Assembly (NCBI RefSeq): GCF_031551385.1
Contig: NZ_JAVBNS010000090.1
Span: 1 to 64,000 of the forward strand
Source of the DNA: Anaerosporobacter sp031551385
Lineage (GTDB): Bacteria; Bacillota; Clostridia; Lachnospirales; Lachnospiraceae
Length of the DNA stretch: 64,000 nucleotides
Direction: 5' to 3'
The notes beneath the pieces are model-generated. The model did no database searches, was not told where the DNA came from, and worked only from the letters and a program-made list of their open reading frames with translations. The translations under genes were made by a program, and so were the position numbers. Numbering within the stretch: the first letter of the stretch is position 1; every line of letters starts with the position of its first letter. Of the stretch, positions 1-8,981 are shown piece by piece.

Positions 1-161
1 GTTGCGGAAACTAATCTATGCAGAGTGAAAAATATCAAAAGATTATCACTTCTCTCAATAGAAGATAATATATTAAATTTTCAAGGAACAATATGACAAA
101 GAGGCAGATTTATAATACCTCATTTGTCGGGCAACTCATAAAATGATACAAGGGTCAAAAG

Positions 162-196
162 GTCATACGTTTCATGCTTGCATGAAAAAGTATGAC
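162..196 (+). promoter_or_regulatory. stem-loop in the leader of the first glycanase gene
   Basis: The arms GTCATAC-TTTCATG (from 162) and CATGAAA-GTATGAC (to 196) pair with only a one/two-base bulge between the two blocks and a four-base loop. It lies about 45 bases before the ATG at 242 and has no T-tract, so it looks like a leader structure or a palindromic operator rather than a terminator. Nothing else is recognisable in bases 1-160. Confidence 0.35.
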
Positions 197-241
197 TTTG
201 AGACCAACATTATAAAATTAATAAGGGAAAGGGAGATAAGA

Positions 242-3100
242 ATGAAAAATCATTGTAGATTGCTAAAAGCACTTCTGGCGATTGTTCTATGTATTACAAT
301 GCTTCCATTTAATTTAACGCCACAAATTAAAAAAGCAAAAGCAGCTTCCACAGGATTTACAGAGGATGATTTTCTTAAAACAAATGGAACAACGATACGA
401 AATTTATCTGGTCAAGGGGAAACAATTTATCTAAGAGGAACGAATGCAGGTGGTTGGTTAGTACAAGAATCTTGGATGAACCCATCAAATGCATCGGATC
501 AAAAAACAATTATGAATACGTTCAGTAAAAGATTCGGCAACACAGTAAGGGATGAGTTGCTTGCTGTATACGAGGATAACTACTGGACTGAGAAAGACTT
601 TGATAATTGTGCGGAACTAGGAATGAGCGTAATTCGTGTGCCATTCACATATATGAATCTATGTGATGATAACGGCAATTTAAAAGCAAATGCATTCAAA
701 AGATTAGACTGGTTTGTTGAAAACTGCAGTAAAAGAGGAATCTATGTAATCCTTGATTTGCATGGAACATTTGGCTCACAAAATGGTATGGACCATTCAG
801 GCGAGATAAATGATGGATATCAATTATATTGGAATAACTATAATCGATCTAAGACAATATGGCTATGGGAGCAAATAGCAAACCACTATAAAGGTAATCC
901 GGCAGTCGCTGCATATGACTTATTGAATGAGCCAGGAATTAAAGCTGGTACTACATATGATTTACATTGGAATTTATATGATGAAATCTACAAAGCAATT
1001 CGTAAGATAGATGCAGATCATATTATCATTATGGAATCTTGTTGGGGAACAAGTAATCTTCCAAAACCAACAACATATGGTTGGGAAAATGTAGTGTATG
1101 AATATCATCATTATACTTGGAATTCTGTTAGCGATTATAATGGACAGGTAAATTCATGTAATAGTTTTGTAAATGGTATTAATAACGCAGGCTATAATGT
1201 ACCAAGTTTTGTTGGAGAATTTACTTGCTTTGCATTATCCAATGCATGGGACTATGTGTTAAACAGTTTTAATAAAAATGGTTTACATTATACTTCTTGG
1301 AGTTATAAAGTAACAGGAAACAGCTCGTGGGGAATCTATAATCATAACCCAAGCAAGGTAGATATCTACAATGATAGCGCAGCAACAATTCGTACAAAAT
1401 GGTCAACGGTAGGTGCAAACCAAGCATGGGCAAACACACAGATTTACAGTGCAATGAAGTCAAAACTTCCAGGAACTGTAACACCATTTAACAAGCAGAT
1501 AAGCGAATATGTTAGTATACAATCAAGTAGTAATAGCAAATACGTTTGTGCGGAAGATACAGGTGCAAGCCCATTGGTTGCGGATAGAGCAAATGCAGCA
1601 GGTTGGGAATCGTTCAAGATTGTTAACAATACAGATGGCACAGTTTCATTCCTATCTTCTGCAAATGGAAAATATCTATGTGCAGTAATTGATGAAAAGA
1701 ATCAGTTACTTGCTAGAAGCAGCAAGATTAGCACATGGGAAAAATTCAATGTTACAACAACAGGCAATAACGAAGTGGTTCTTCAAGCAATAGCGAATAA
1801 TAAATATGTTGCAGTGAATGCAAGTGATTCTATACTGTATGCTAATGCGTCTGCAACAACTAGTTCTAATGTGAAGTTTACTGTAAGAAAAATCTCAGAT
1901 GGAAAAGTATTTTCATTATCGAGTACAGGTAACGAGGCAGTAGTTGTACCTCCAACAGAAGATACAACACCAGATAAATCAAATACAACAAATGCGTTTG
2001 ATTCCTTTAAGAGAGTTGCATATTTCCCTGATTGGTATGGTGATGTTGTAAACAACGTACAATTCAGTAAGTTGACTCATATTAACTATGCATTTGCTAT
2101 TCCAACTACAGATGGAAACATTCGTGATTTAGCGAATAAAACGGTAGTGAATAAATTAGTATCAACAGCACATAACAGTGGTGTTAAAGTATTAATTGCT
2201 GTAGGTGGTTGGTCTTATAATGGGGTTGAATTAGAGAATACATTTGTTCAAGCGACTAATACAGATGCAAAATGTAAAAAGTTGGCTGATAGTATTCTTG
2301 GTGTAGTTGATACATATGGATTTGATGGTGTTGATATCGACTGGGAATATCCAAGATCGAATACAAGTGCACAATATGAAACATTTATGACATACCTCAA
2401 GCAAGGGTTAAAGAGCAGAGGAAAGTTATTAACAGCAGCAGTTGTAGGTAACGGTTCTACGGGATATGGTCAAACAGATAAAGTACTTCAGATGTTAGAC
2501 TGGGTTAACGTAATGGCTTATGATGGCAATGCAGGTTCTGGTCATTCACCATATAATTTTGCAGTTCAATGTGGTGAGTATTGGACAAAAACAAGAGGAT
2601 TAAGCAAAGATAAAGTTGTGTTAGGTGTTCCATTCTATGAAAGACCAAATTGGGCTTCCTATGCTGACATCGTAGCGAAAAATTCAGAGAATGCATATAA
2701 GGATTCTGCAGTAATCAACGGTACAACGGTTTACTATAATGGAATTAATACAATGAAAGATAAGACAACATGGGCATGTAATAATGCTGGTGGTATCATG
2801 ATTTGGGAGATAACACAGGATTCAAAAAATGCACAGTTTAGTCTACTTAATGCCATCTATGATACAGCAAAAGCATTGCTTGATAAGGAGGCAGAACAAC
2901 CTTCAAAACCTAGTGAGCCAACACCAGATCCAGAGCCAGAAAAACCATCTACGTATGCAGCATATGATAGTGCTAAAATCTATGTAGCAGGTGATCGAGT
3001 AAGCTATAATGGAAAAATATTTGAAGCAAAATGGTGGACACTAGGTGACGCACCAGATGAATCACAACAATGGGGCGTATGGAAAGTAGTTACGAACTAG
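242..3100 (+). CDS. secreted GH5 glucanase - GH18 chitinase fusion with CBM5/12
   Basis: 952 residues. ATG at 242 is chosen because AAGGGAG lies 7 bases upstream and a Sec signal peptide (about 1-34, ending AKA) begins there; the frame is open upstream to 143. Domain order: GH5 catalytic domain (about 40-400) with acid/base Glu230 in LLNEPG and nucleophile Glu326 in FVGEF. Its RGTNAGGWL and GSQNGMDHSG motifs resemble the exo-beta-1,3-glucanase-like GH5 group. Next come a fascin/beta-trefoil-like module (about 422-559), a linker, and a GH18 domain (about 588-880) with the full DGVDIDWE motif (catalytic Glu702). A Pro/Glu linker leads to a C-terminal CBM5/12-like chitin-binding module (about 905-952). 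Both active sites look intact. I infer extracellular attack on composites containing beta-glucan and chitin, such as fungal walls; exact substrates are not proven. The GH5 and trefoil parts are close to the protein at 15437-17500. Confidence 0.93.
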   Translation: MKNHCRLLKALLAIVLCITMLPFNLTPQIKKAKAASTGFTEDDFLKTNGTTIRNLSGQGETIYLRGTNAGGWLVQESWMNPSNASDQKTIMNTFSKRFGNTVRDELLAVYEDNYWTEKDFDNCAELGMSVIRVPFTYMNLCDDNGNLKANAFKRLDWFVENCSKRGIYVILDLHGTFGSQNGMDHSGEINDGYQLYWNNYNRSKTIWLWEQIANHYKGNPAVAAYDLLNEPGIKAGTTYDLHWNLYDEIYKAIRKIDADHIIIMESCWGTSNLPKPTTYGWENVVYEYHHYTWNSVSDYNGQVNSCNSFVNGINNAGYNVPSFVGEFTCFALSNAWDYVLNSFNKNGLHYTSWSYKVTGNSSWGIYNHNPSKVDIYNDSAATIRTKWSTVGANQAWANTQIYSAMKSKLPGTVTPFNKQISEYVSIQSSSNSKYVCAEDTGASPLVADRANAAGWESFKIVNNTDGTVSFLSSANGKYLCAVIDEKNQLLARSSKISTWEKFNVTTTGNNEVVLQAIANNKYVAVNASDSILYANASATTSSNVKFTVRKISDGKVFSLSSTGNEAVVVPPTEDTTPDKSNTTNAFDSFKRVAYFPDWYGDVVNNVQFSKLTHINYAFAIPTTDGNIRDLANKTVVNKLVSTAHNSGVKVLIAVGGWSYNGVELENTFVQATNTDAKCKKLADSILGVVDTYGFDGVDIDWEYPRSNTSAQYETFMTYLKQGLKSRGKLLTAAVVGNGSTGYGQTDKVLQMLDWVNVMAYDGNAGSGHSPYNFAVQCGEYWTKTRGLSKDKVVLGVPFYERPNWASYADIVAKNSENAYKDSAVINGTTVYYNGINTMKDKTTWACNNAGGIMIWEITQDSKNAQFSLLNAIYDTAKALLDKEAEQPSKPSEPTPDPEPEKPSTYAAYDSAKIYVAGDRVSYNGKIFEAKWWTLGDAPDESQQWGVWKVVTN

Positions 3101-3181
3101 GTAAAGTAAGAACTAAATAAAAAGAAATAAAATAAAAAGAAATAAAATAAAAGTAATAAAATATTCGTAAGCAAATAAGAA

Positions 3182-3266
3182 AACAACTTCTCTACTGGTT
3201 GAATGAAATAAATTGTGTTTGGGGAACACAGTTATGTCAAAAACCAGAGAGAAGTTGTTTTTTTAT
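3182..3266 (+). terminator. terminator after the GH5-GH18 gene
   Basis: An 18-bp outer stem (AACAACTTCTCT...GGTT at 3182-3200 against 3242-3259, one bulged A) is followed by seven T. The loop contains a second perfect 6-bp hairpin, TGTGTT/AACACA. The rest of the 3101-3439 gap holds short A-rich tandem AAATAAAA-type repeats (3110-3165); an open frame over the hairpin is not considered a gene. Confidence 0.75.
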
Positions 3267-3439
3267 TGAAAAGCAAAGAGTTATCAAAGAAATAATCTTC
3301 TCCACCGATAGTTATAAAACGACAGATTATTCAAAAATAAGCGCCTTTTTAAAGCTGTACAAGAGAAAAAACAGTGACAGTGCACAAAAATATTGTTATA
3401 CTAAGAAAAAAGTATTAGAAAATGTATAAGAGGATAACA

Positions 3440-5251
3440 ATGAAAACAGGGGAAAGTGTTGGGAAAATTAAATTTACAAAAAAGCTAAAAAAAGGACTTA
3501 CAATAAGACGAAAAATGTTTCTTATCTATATTATCGGAGGTTTTTTTCCGATGTTGTTTGTTAGTTTGTATTTGATAAACGGAACGAAAAATATTCTGAT
3601 ACAGCAAAATAAAAGTTCAGAAATATCGGAACTGCAATTAATTGCAGAAGGAATCCTTGAGAATGTTCGGACGATAGCGGAAGCATCACAGCGACTATAT
3701 TTTATTGAGATTATAGAAAAATTAGGGACGCATTATTATGATGTATCAGAGGAGCTTTTTAATGACTATAATACGTTGAATAAGCGATTGCGTGAAGAAT
3801 GTTCCATCTATTATAAAAGAGAAATTGAAAATATCTGCTTTTACTTTAATAATCCGTCGTTATCACAGAATCTGAAGGTGGCAATTATTAATGATGAAGT
3901 AGCAAGTTTACCGTGGTTTAAGAAGACAATAAATGCAAATGGGCGGTTAATATGCGCATTCCATGAGGACTCTATGAACTATAAGAAGTATCTATCCTTC
4001 TCGCGAATAATACGAACGAAGGAAGGTGAGAACGTTGGTATTGCAGTTATTGCAATGAAGGGGGAACGAATTCTGTTTCCGATTCGAGAACATGCAACAG
4101 AAACGGTAGTAATATTAAACGATGAGGAGATTATCTACAGGAATTCGAATGATACCAATGATGAGGAGCTACTAAAGATATATAACGAGATGCCGAAGAA
4201 AGAAAAGTGTAAGAATGTTATTTACCAAGGGGAAGAGGCAGTTTTGACAGTAATACCGATTACCTATGCGGGTCTTGATGACCATATTTCTGTAGTGAGT
4301 ATTCATCCGTATGAAGACATTCTAAAAAAGGCGAACCAACAAAGTCAAAAAAGTATAATGATTATTATGGTGAGCTTTGTAATTGCAATTTCGGTTATAA
4401 CAATATTTGCATGGAATTTTAGTAGTCGTATTAATACATTTAAAAATCAGATGCATAAAGCTTCAAGGGGGCAGTTTGATATTGCAGAAAAGATAGGTGG
4501 AGAAGATGAAATCAGTTATCTTTATGAAGATTTAGGATTGATGATAGAGAGTATCGAAACATTAATAACCCAAGTATATGAGGAACAAGTGCAAAAGGAA
4601 ATGCTATATAGTAGGCAGAAAGAGATGCAGTTTAGTATGCTTGCAAGTCAAATTAATCCACATTTCTAATATAACACATTAGAAACAATTCGTATGAAAG
4701 CAAGGTCGAAAGGACAGGAAGAGATTGAAGATATCGTAAAGATGCTTGCTAAGATAATGCGACATAACTTGCAAGTCATGGATAAGCAAGTAACATTGAA
4801 AGAAGAGCTTAACATGGTTGAATCGTATCTGCGAATACAGAAGTATCGATTTGAAGATCGAGTTACCTATGCAATTCAAATAAATTGTGATGTGGAGGAA
4901 ATATATATAATACCACTTATTTTGCAGCCAATTGTAGAGAATGCGATGATACATGGTATAGAGATGAAGAAGGGAATTGGACATATAGCAATTCAAGTAG
5001 ATGAGATTGACAATACAATCTGCATACAAGTAATTGATAATGGAATTGGAATAAATGAAGAGAAATTAAGCGAGATGAAATCTTGTATCAATTCATCGGC
5101 AGAGCTGACAGGAAGTCATATCGGGTTAAGAAATGTAAATCAAAGGATAAAGTTATTGTATGGAGAGGAGTATGGAATTACAATAGAAAGTGAACCGTTA
5201 GTGAAAACAATTGTACAAATTGTGATACCAAGAGGAGAGTATCAGGGGTAA
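3440..5251 (+). pseudogene. YesM-type sensor histidine kinase with in-frame TAA in the H-box
   Basis: ATG at 3440 has AGAGGA 5 bases upstream. The reading frame gives a basic N-terminus, TM1 (about 26-47), an extracellular sensor region, TM2 (about 304-327), a HAMP region, then the His_kinase motif QINPHF at codons 404-409. Codon 410 is TAA (4667-4669), after which the same frame continues with YNTLETIR and a complete ATPase domain (N-box VENAMIHG, G-box DNGIGI) to 5251. The family motif is NPHFLYN, so the stop replaces exactly the Leu codon; one base (TTA to TAA) explains it. As read, the product would keep the phospho-acceptor His408 but lose the kinase core. It may be a recent null mutation, a sequencing error or stop-codon readthrough; there is no ribosome site before the next ATG (4694). 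The partner regulator follows at 22 bases. Confidence 0.85.
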
Positions 5252-5273
5252 TTGTTATAGAGGAGAGGGAAAA

Positions 5274-6809
5274 ATGTATAAAGTAGTAATTATTGATGAT
5301 GAGCAAACGGTTAGAGAGGGAATTCGCACGTTGCTTTCGTGGGAAGAGATGGGATTTACCATAGTGGAAGAAGCATCTGATGGAGAAGATGGATTGGCTG
5401 TAGTGCTGAAACGGCAACCTGACATGGTACTTGTGGATGTAAGGATGCCTGCTATGACAGGGTTGGAGCTTATAGAAGCGGCAAGGGAAGCGGGATATAA
5501 AGGACATTTTCTTATTCTAACAGGTTATTCTGACTTTGAATATGCAAAATCAGCGATATCATTAGGAGTTAGAGGGTATCTACTAAAACCAATTGATGAG
5601 GATGAATTGTATCGATATGTTTGCGATATTAAGAGTGATTTAGATAAAGAAATGGAGAAAAAAGAGAGGGAAGGTTTGGTTCAAGAGGAGAAAGCAAAGA
5701 ATCGAATAAAGGCAAGACAGAATGTCATATATAATCTGTTGATGAAGCAAGAAACAATTGAGATTATTGAGAAGGAAATTAAGAAGTTTGAATTTGATTA
5801 TAATTACAAAAAGTTTCATGTTATCATACTTAGTAACGAAAGATTTTATATGGATGAGGATTACAAGGAAAAGACAAGGCTGATACTAGCAGGACTAAAT
5901 AGATATGAGTATCTTGTGTTAGGTGAGAGAATAGCCCTAATTATAAAGGGAGATACTCTGCAAACGAATGTTGCTAAGCTTGAGGAAAACAATACATATG
6001 TAAAAGAAAGATATGGTGAAGGCTTTCTCATAGTAATTGGACAAGAAGTAACTTGTCTGAGAGATATTTGCTATAGTTTTGAATGTGCACAGTACTTGGC
6101 AGGACAAAGATTTCTGTATGGTACAAAAAATATTATCTCTATGAGGTTGCTTCAACAGGAGATAGAAAACAAACAGGAAGATACGTTAATAAGTTTGAGT
6201 GATTGTATGGAAATTGGTGATTTGACTGGAATAGAAAAGTGCATACATGGTATGTTGGAAAAATGCAGATACCGATTAATGAAGGAATCGCAAATAAAAA
6301 TAACGGTTATTAATAATACAATTTTACTTCTTAATAATTTAAAGTCTAGCTATGAAAGTCAAATTGAGGGAGTAATTGATATTGATAGTTACACAAAAGA
6401 AGTAAATCAAACAAAGTCAATAGCAGAACTGGAATCATTAATTGTTGAGTACAGTAAGAAAATAAGCGAAAAACTAGGTAATGCGGGAACTGATAGTATT
6501 GTTAAGAAAATGGATATATTTATCCAGAAGAACTATAGTAAGGATTTAAAATTAGAGGCTATTGCTAAGATGTTTGGCTACAATAGTGCGTATCTTGGAA
6601 AGACGTATAAGAAGGTGACGGGAGAAAGTTTTAATACTGCACTTGATAAAGTACGGATAGAGAATGCAAAGAGGCTGTTGCAAGATACAAATCTGAAAGT
6701 ATACCAAGTATCAGAGAAAGTGGGTTATTATAATATTGATTATTTCTATTCAAAATTCAAAAAGTATGTAGGAATGACACCAAAAGAATTTAAGAAAAAT
6801 GAAATATAG
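5274..6809 (+). CDS. YesN-type response regulator, receiver + AraC DNA-binding domain
   Basis: 511 residues, ATG after AGAGGAGAGGG. The N-terminal receiver (1-120) has acidic Asp8/Asp9, phospho-acceptor Asp55 in VLVDVRMP, Thr83 and Lys105 in LLKPID. A long middle region (about 125-400) is typical of the YesN group. The C-terminal AraC/XylS helix-turn-helix pair (about 405-508) includes the conserved second-helix pattern VGYYNIDYFYSKFKKYVGMTP. It is the partner of the interrupted kinase just upstream and probably activates the adjacent permease/binding-protein genes. The receiver looks fully functional, so loss of the kinase would leave it unphosphorylated by its cognate partner. Confidence 0.92.
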   Translation: MYKVVIIDDEQTVREGIRTLLSWEEMGFTIVEEASDGEDGLAVVLKRQPDMVLVDVRMPAMTGLELIEAAREAGYKGHFLILTGYSDFEYAKSAISLGVRGYLLKPIDEDELYRYVCDIKSDLDKEMEKKEREGLVQEEKAKNRIKARQNVIYNLLMKQETIEIIEKEIKKFEFDYNYKKFHVIILSNERFYMDEDYKEKTRLILAGLNRYEYLVLGERIALIIKGDTLQTNVAKLEENNTYVKERYGEGFLIVIGQEVTCLRDICYSFECAQYLAGQRFLYGTKNIISMRLLQQEIENKQEDTLISLSDCMEIGDLTGIEKCIHGMLEKCRYRLMKESQIKITVINNTILLLNNLKSSYESQIEGVIDIDSYTKEVNQTKSIAELESLIVEYSKKISEKLGNAGTDSIVKKMDIFIQKNYSKDLKLEAIAKMFGYNSAYLGKTYKKVTGESFNTALDKVRIENAKRLLQDTNLKVYQVSEKVGYYNIDYFYSKFKKYVGMTPKEFKKNEI

Positions 6810-6828
6810 ATGAAAATTGATTGATAAA

Positions 6829-6870
6829 AAGAGGGTTTCTGAGATGGTTTCAAAGAAATTCTCTTTTTTC
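6829..6870 (+). terminator. terminator after the two-component genes
   Basis: A 12-bp stem (6829-6840 with 6854-6865, two G-T wobbles), 13-base loop, then six T. It separates the regulators from the transporter genes, which have their own AT-rich upstream region with a TATAAT at 6977-6982 but no clear -35. Confidence 0.75.
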
Positions 6871-7011
6871 TATACAAAAAAACACCTTATAAATCTAACA
6901 TTGTAAAAACAGGGGGGTGAAAAAATTACAGTTTTTTATTAAAATATGAGGGGTATTTTATTAATTTAAAGTTAGATATAATAACGATAAGTTAATGAAA
7001 GGGGCAGGGAA

Positions 7012-7962
7012 ATGAGTAAAAACAATAAGAGTTTAGCTATAAAAAAAGAGAAATTTAGCTTCAAATTGATGTATAAGCAAAGATATCTACTATTAATGTC
7101 CGTTCCATTTGTTATTTGGTTGATTATCTTTAAGTACATACCACTGTGGGGGTGGACAATGGCTTTTCAAGATGTTAAGCCGAAAACATTTGCATTATCG
7201 GTATGGGAGAGAACGTGGGTTGGTTTAGACCATTTTAAAGCATTATTGCATGATGCGAGCTTCTTTAATGCATTGCGGAATACGCTTGGAATCAGTATTA
7301 TCGGAATTGTATTAGGATTTGTAACTTCCGTTGGATTCGCGCTCTTGCTAAACGAGTTACGTATGCAGCGTTTTAAGAAAGTAACACAAACAATATCTTA
7401 TCTACCACACTTTGTTTCTTGGGTTATTATTGCAAGTATAGCAAAAATGGTATTAGGAGATTCTGGTGTGCTTAATGAAGCACTTGGGAAATTAGGCATA
7501 GAGCCAATTAAGTTTATGACGACAAATGGACCAGCGTTTTGGGTTATCACTTGCGTAATTAATATATGGAAAGAAACTGGCTGGGATGCGATTATCTATC
7601 TTTCTGCGATGACAGGAATTGATCAGGGATTGTATGAAGCAGCGAAGGTAGATGGTGCAGGAAGATTTCGAAGAATGTGGCATATTACACTTCCGGGAAT
7701 TCGACCTACAATAATTGTGCTAGTAATTATGAGTATCGGTGGTGTACTTGGCGCTGGTATGGAACGTCAGATGTTACTTGGAAATGGTATTGTTCAGGAA
7801 TATGCAGACGTAGTGTCTTGGTATGCATACCGTTTTGGTATTGGAAATAATAACTATGGTTTTGGTACAGCAGTAGGTGTGTTCCAATCAGTAATCAGTT
7901 TGGCGTTATTATTTATCGCAAACAAAGTAGCTAGTAAGTTTAGCGATAGCAAATTAGTGTAG
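7012..7962 (+). CDS. ABC sugar transporter permease, LplB type
   Basis: 316 residues. Basic cytoplasmic N-terminus followed by six hydrophobic segments; the binding-protein-dependent permease EAA loop is visible as YEAAKVDGAGRFRRMWHITL (about residues 203-222), which docks the ATPase. Members of this LplB/YtcP group import oligosaccharides or their derivatives and use a shared ATPase encoded elsewhere; none is present here. It is followed after 9 bases by the second permease and then by the binding protein, so the three form one transport unit. Start ATG has GGGGCAGGG upstream. The substrate is unknown; location beside secreted glucanase/chitinase genes suggests glucan- or chitin-derived oligosaccharides (inference). 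Confidence 0.9.
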   Translation: MSKNNKSLAIKKEKFSFKLMYKQRYLLLMSVPFVIWLIIFKYIPLWGWTMAFQDVKPKTFALSVWERTWVGLDHFKALLHDASFFNALRNTLGISIIGIVLGFVTSVGFALLLNELRMQRFKKVTQTISYLPHFVSWVIIASIAKMVLGDSGVLNEALGKLGIEPIKFMTTNGPAFWVITCVINIWKETGWDAIIYLSAMTGIDQGLYEAAKVDGAGRFRRMWHITLPGIRPTIIVLVIMSIGGVLGAGMERQMLLGNGIVQEYADVVSWYAYRFGIGNNNYGFGTAVGVFQSVISLALLFIANKVASKFSDSKLV

Positions 7963-7971
7963 GAGGAGAGT

Positions 7972-8868
7972 ATGAAGAACAAACGTAAGAGTTCACTAAA
8001 CAAATATACGGGATTTGATATATTTTTGGCTGTTTTCTTTCTAATAATCGTATTCATTACTTTATATCCTTTCCTAAATGTTTTAGCAATTTCATTTAAT
8101 GATTCATTGGATACGATAAAAGGAGTTAACTTTATTATTCCGCGTAAATTTACATTAGATAACTATAAATATGTATTTGAGAAAAAGGATTTATTATCTC
8201 CTTTGACAATGTCGGTAGCAAGAACGGTAGTTGGTACAGTAATAGGTACAATCTGTACAGCAATGTTAGCATATGTATTAAGCCGAAGAGATTTCTATTT
8301 TAATAAACTATTTACTATTATGTTTATTATTACAATGTATGTTGGTGGTGGATTGATACCAGACTACTTGTTGATTGGTAGAACATTGAAGATGACAAAT
8401 AAATTCTCAGTGTATATTATTCCAGGATTGATTGGAGTATTCTTCTTAATCTTGATGCGTTCCTTTATTGAAGGACTTCCAGAAGCATTGCAAGAATCAG
8501 CAAGAATCGATGGGGCATCAGATTTTAGAATTTGGTATAAGATTATTCTTCCACTATGTAAACCAGTGTTAGCTACGGTTGCATTATTTATCGCAGTAAG
8601 CCAATGGAATTCATTTATGGATACCTACATTTATGCAAGAAAGATGAAGACATTACAGTATGTATTGTATGAAGTATTGAATGAGTCATCAATTAAAGTT
8701 TCCAATATTCATGATACAACAAATCTACAAAATGCGATTGGAAACGTAACACCACAGTCGATTCGTATGGCGATTACAATTATTGCAACAATTCCTATCG
8801 TAGTTGTATATCCATTCTTACAGAAGTACTTTGTAGGTGGAATGACACTTGGTGCAGTAAAAGATTGA
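7972..8868 (+). CDS. ABC sugar transporter permease, YtcP/LplC type
   Basis: 298 residues, ATG 5 bases after AGGAGGAG. Six membrane segments; EAA-type loop LQESARIDGASDFRIWYKII (about 174-193). C-terminus ends with the usual LQKYFVGGMTLGAVK pattern of carbohydrate permeases. It pairs with the preceding permease as the second half of the membrane channel. A hairpin at 8892-8910 separates it from the binding-protein gene. Confidence 0.92.
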   Translation: MKNKRKSSLNKYTGFDIFLAVFFLIIVFITLYPFLNVLAISFNDSLDTIKGVNFIIPRKFTLDNYKYVFEKKDLLSPLTMSVARTVVGTVIGTICTAMLAYVLSRRDFYFNKLFTIMFIITMYVGGGLIPDYLLIGRTLKMTNKFSVYIIPGLIGVFFLILMRSFIEGLPEALQESARIDGASDFRIWYKIILPLCKPVLATVALFIAVSQWNSFMDTYIYARKMKTLQYVLYEVLNESSIKVSNIHDTTNLQNAIGNVTPQSIRMAITIIATIPIVVVYPFLQKYFVGGMTLGAVKD

Positions 8869-8891
8869 TGCATATATGAAGTTGATGTATT

Positions 8892-8910
8892 ATGATTGTT
8901 TTACAATCAT
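8892..8910 (+). promoter_or_regulatory. intercistronic stem-loop before the binding-protein gene
   Basis: Perfect 8-bp stem ATGATTGT/ACAATCAT with a 3-base loop and no T-tract. In ABC operons such a loop often protects or partly terminates mRNA so that the binding protein is made in excess; here that is an inference from position only. Confidence 0.4.
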
Positions 8911-8981
8911 TAATATATAAGATGTGTTATGAGAGATGTCAAGCAGCGCAAGAAAATTGGATATAGGGGGAAATTAAGTTT

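Noticed and set aside
3199..3429. 76-codon open frame after the first glycanase
   Set aside because: It overlaps the terminator stem and the region before the kinase, and lacks a ribosome site.
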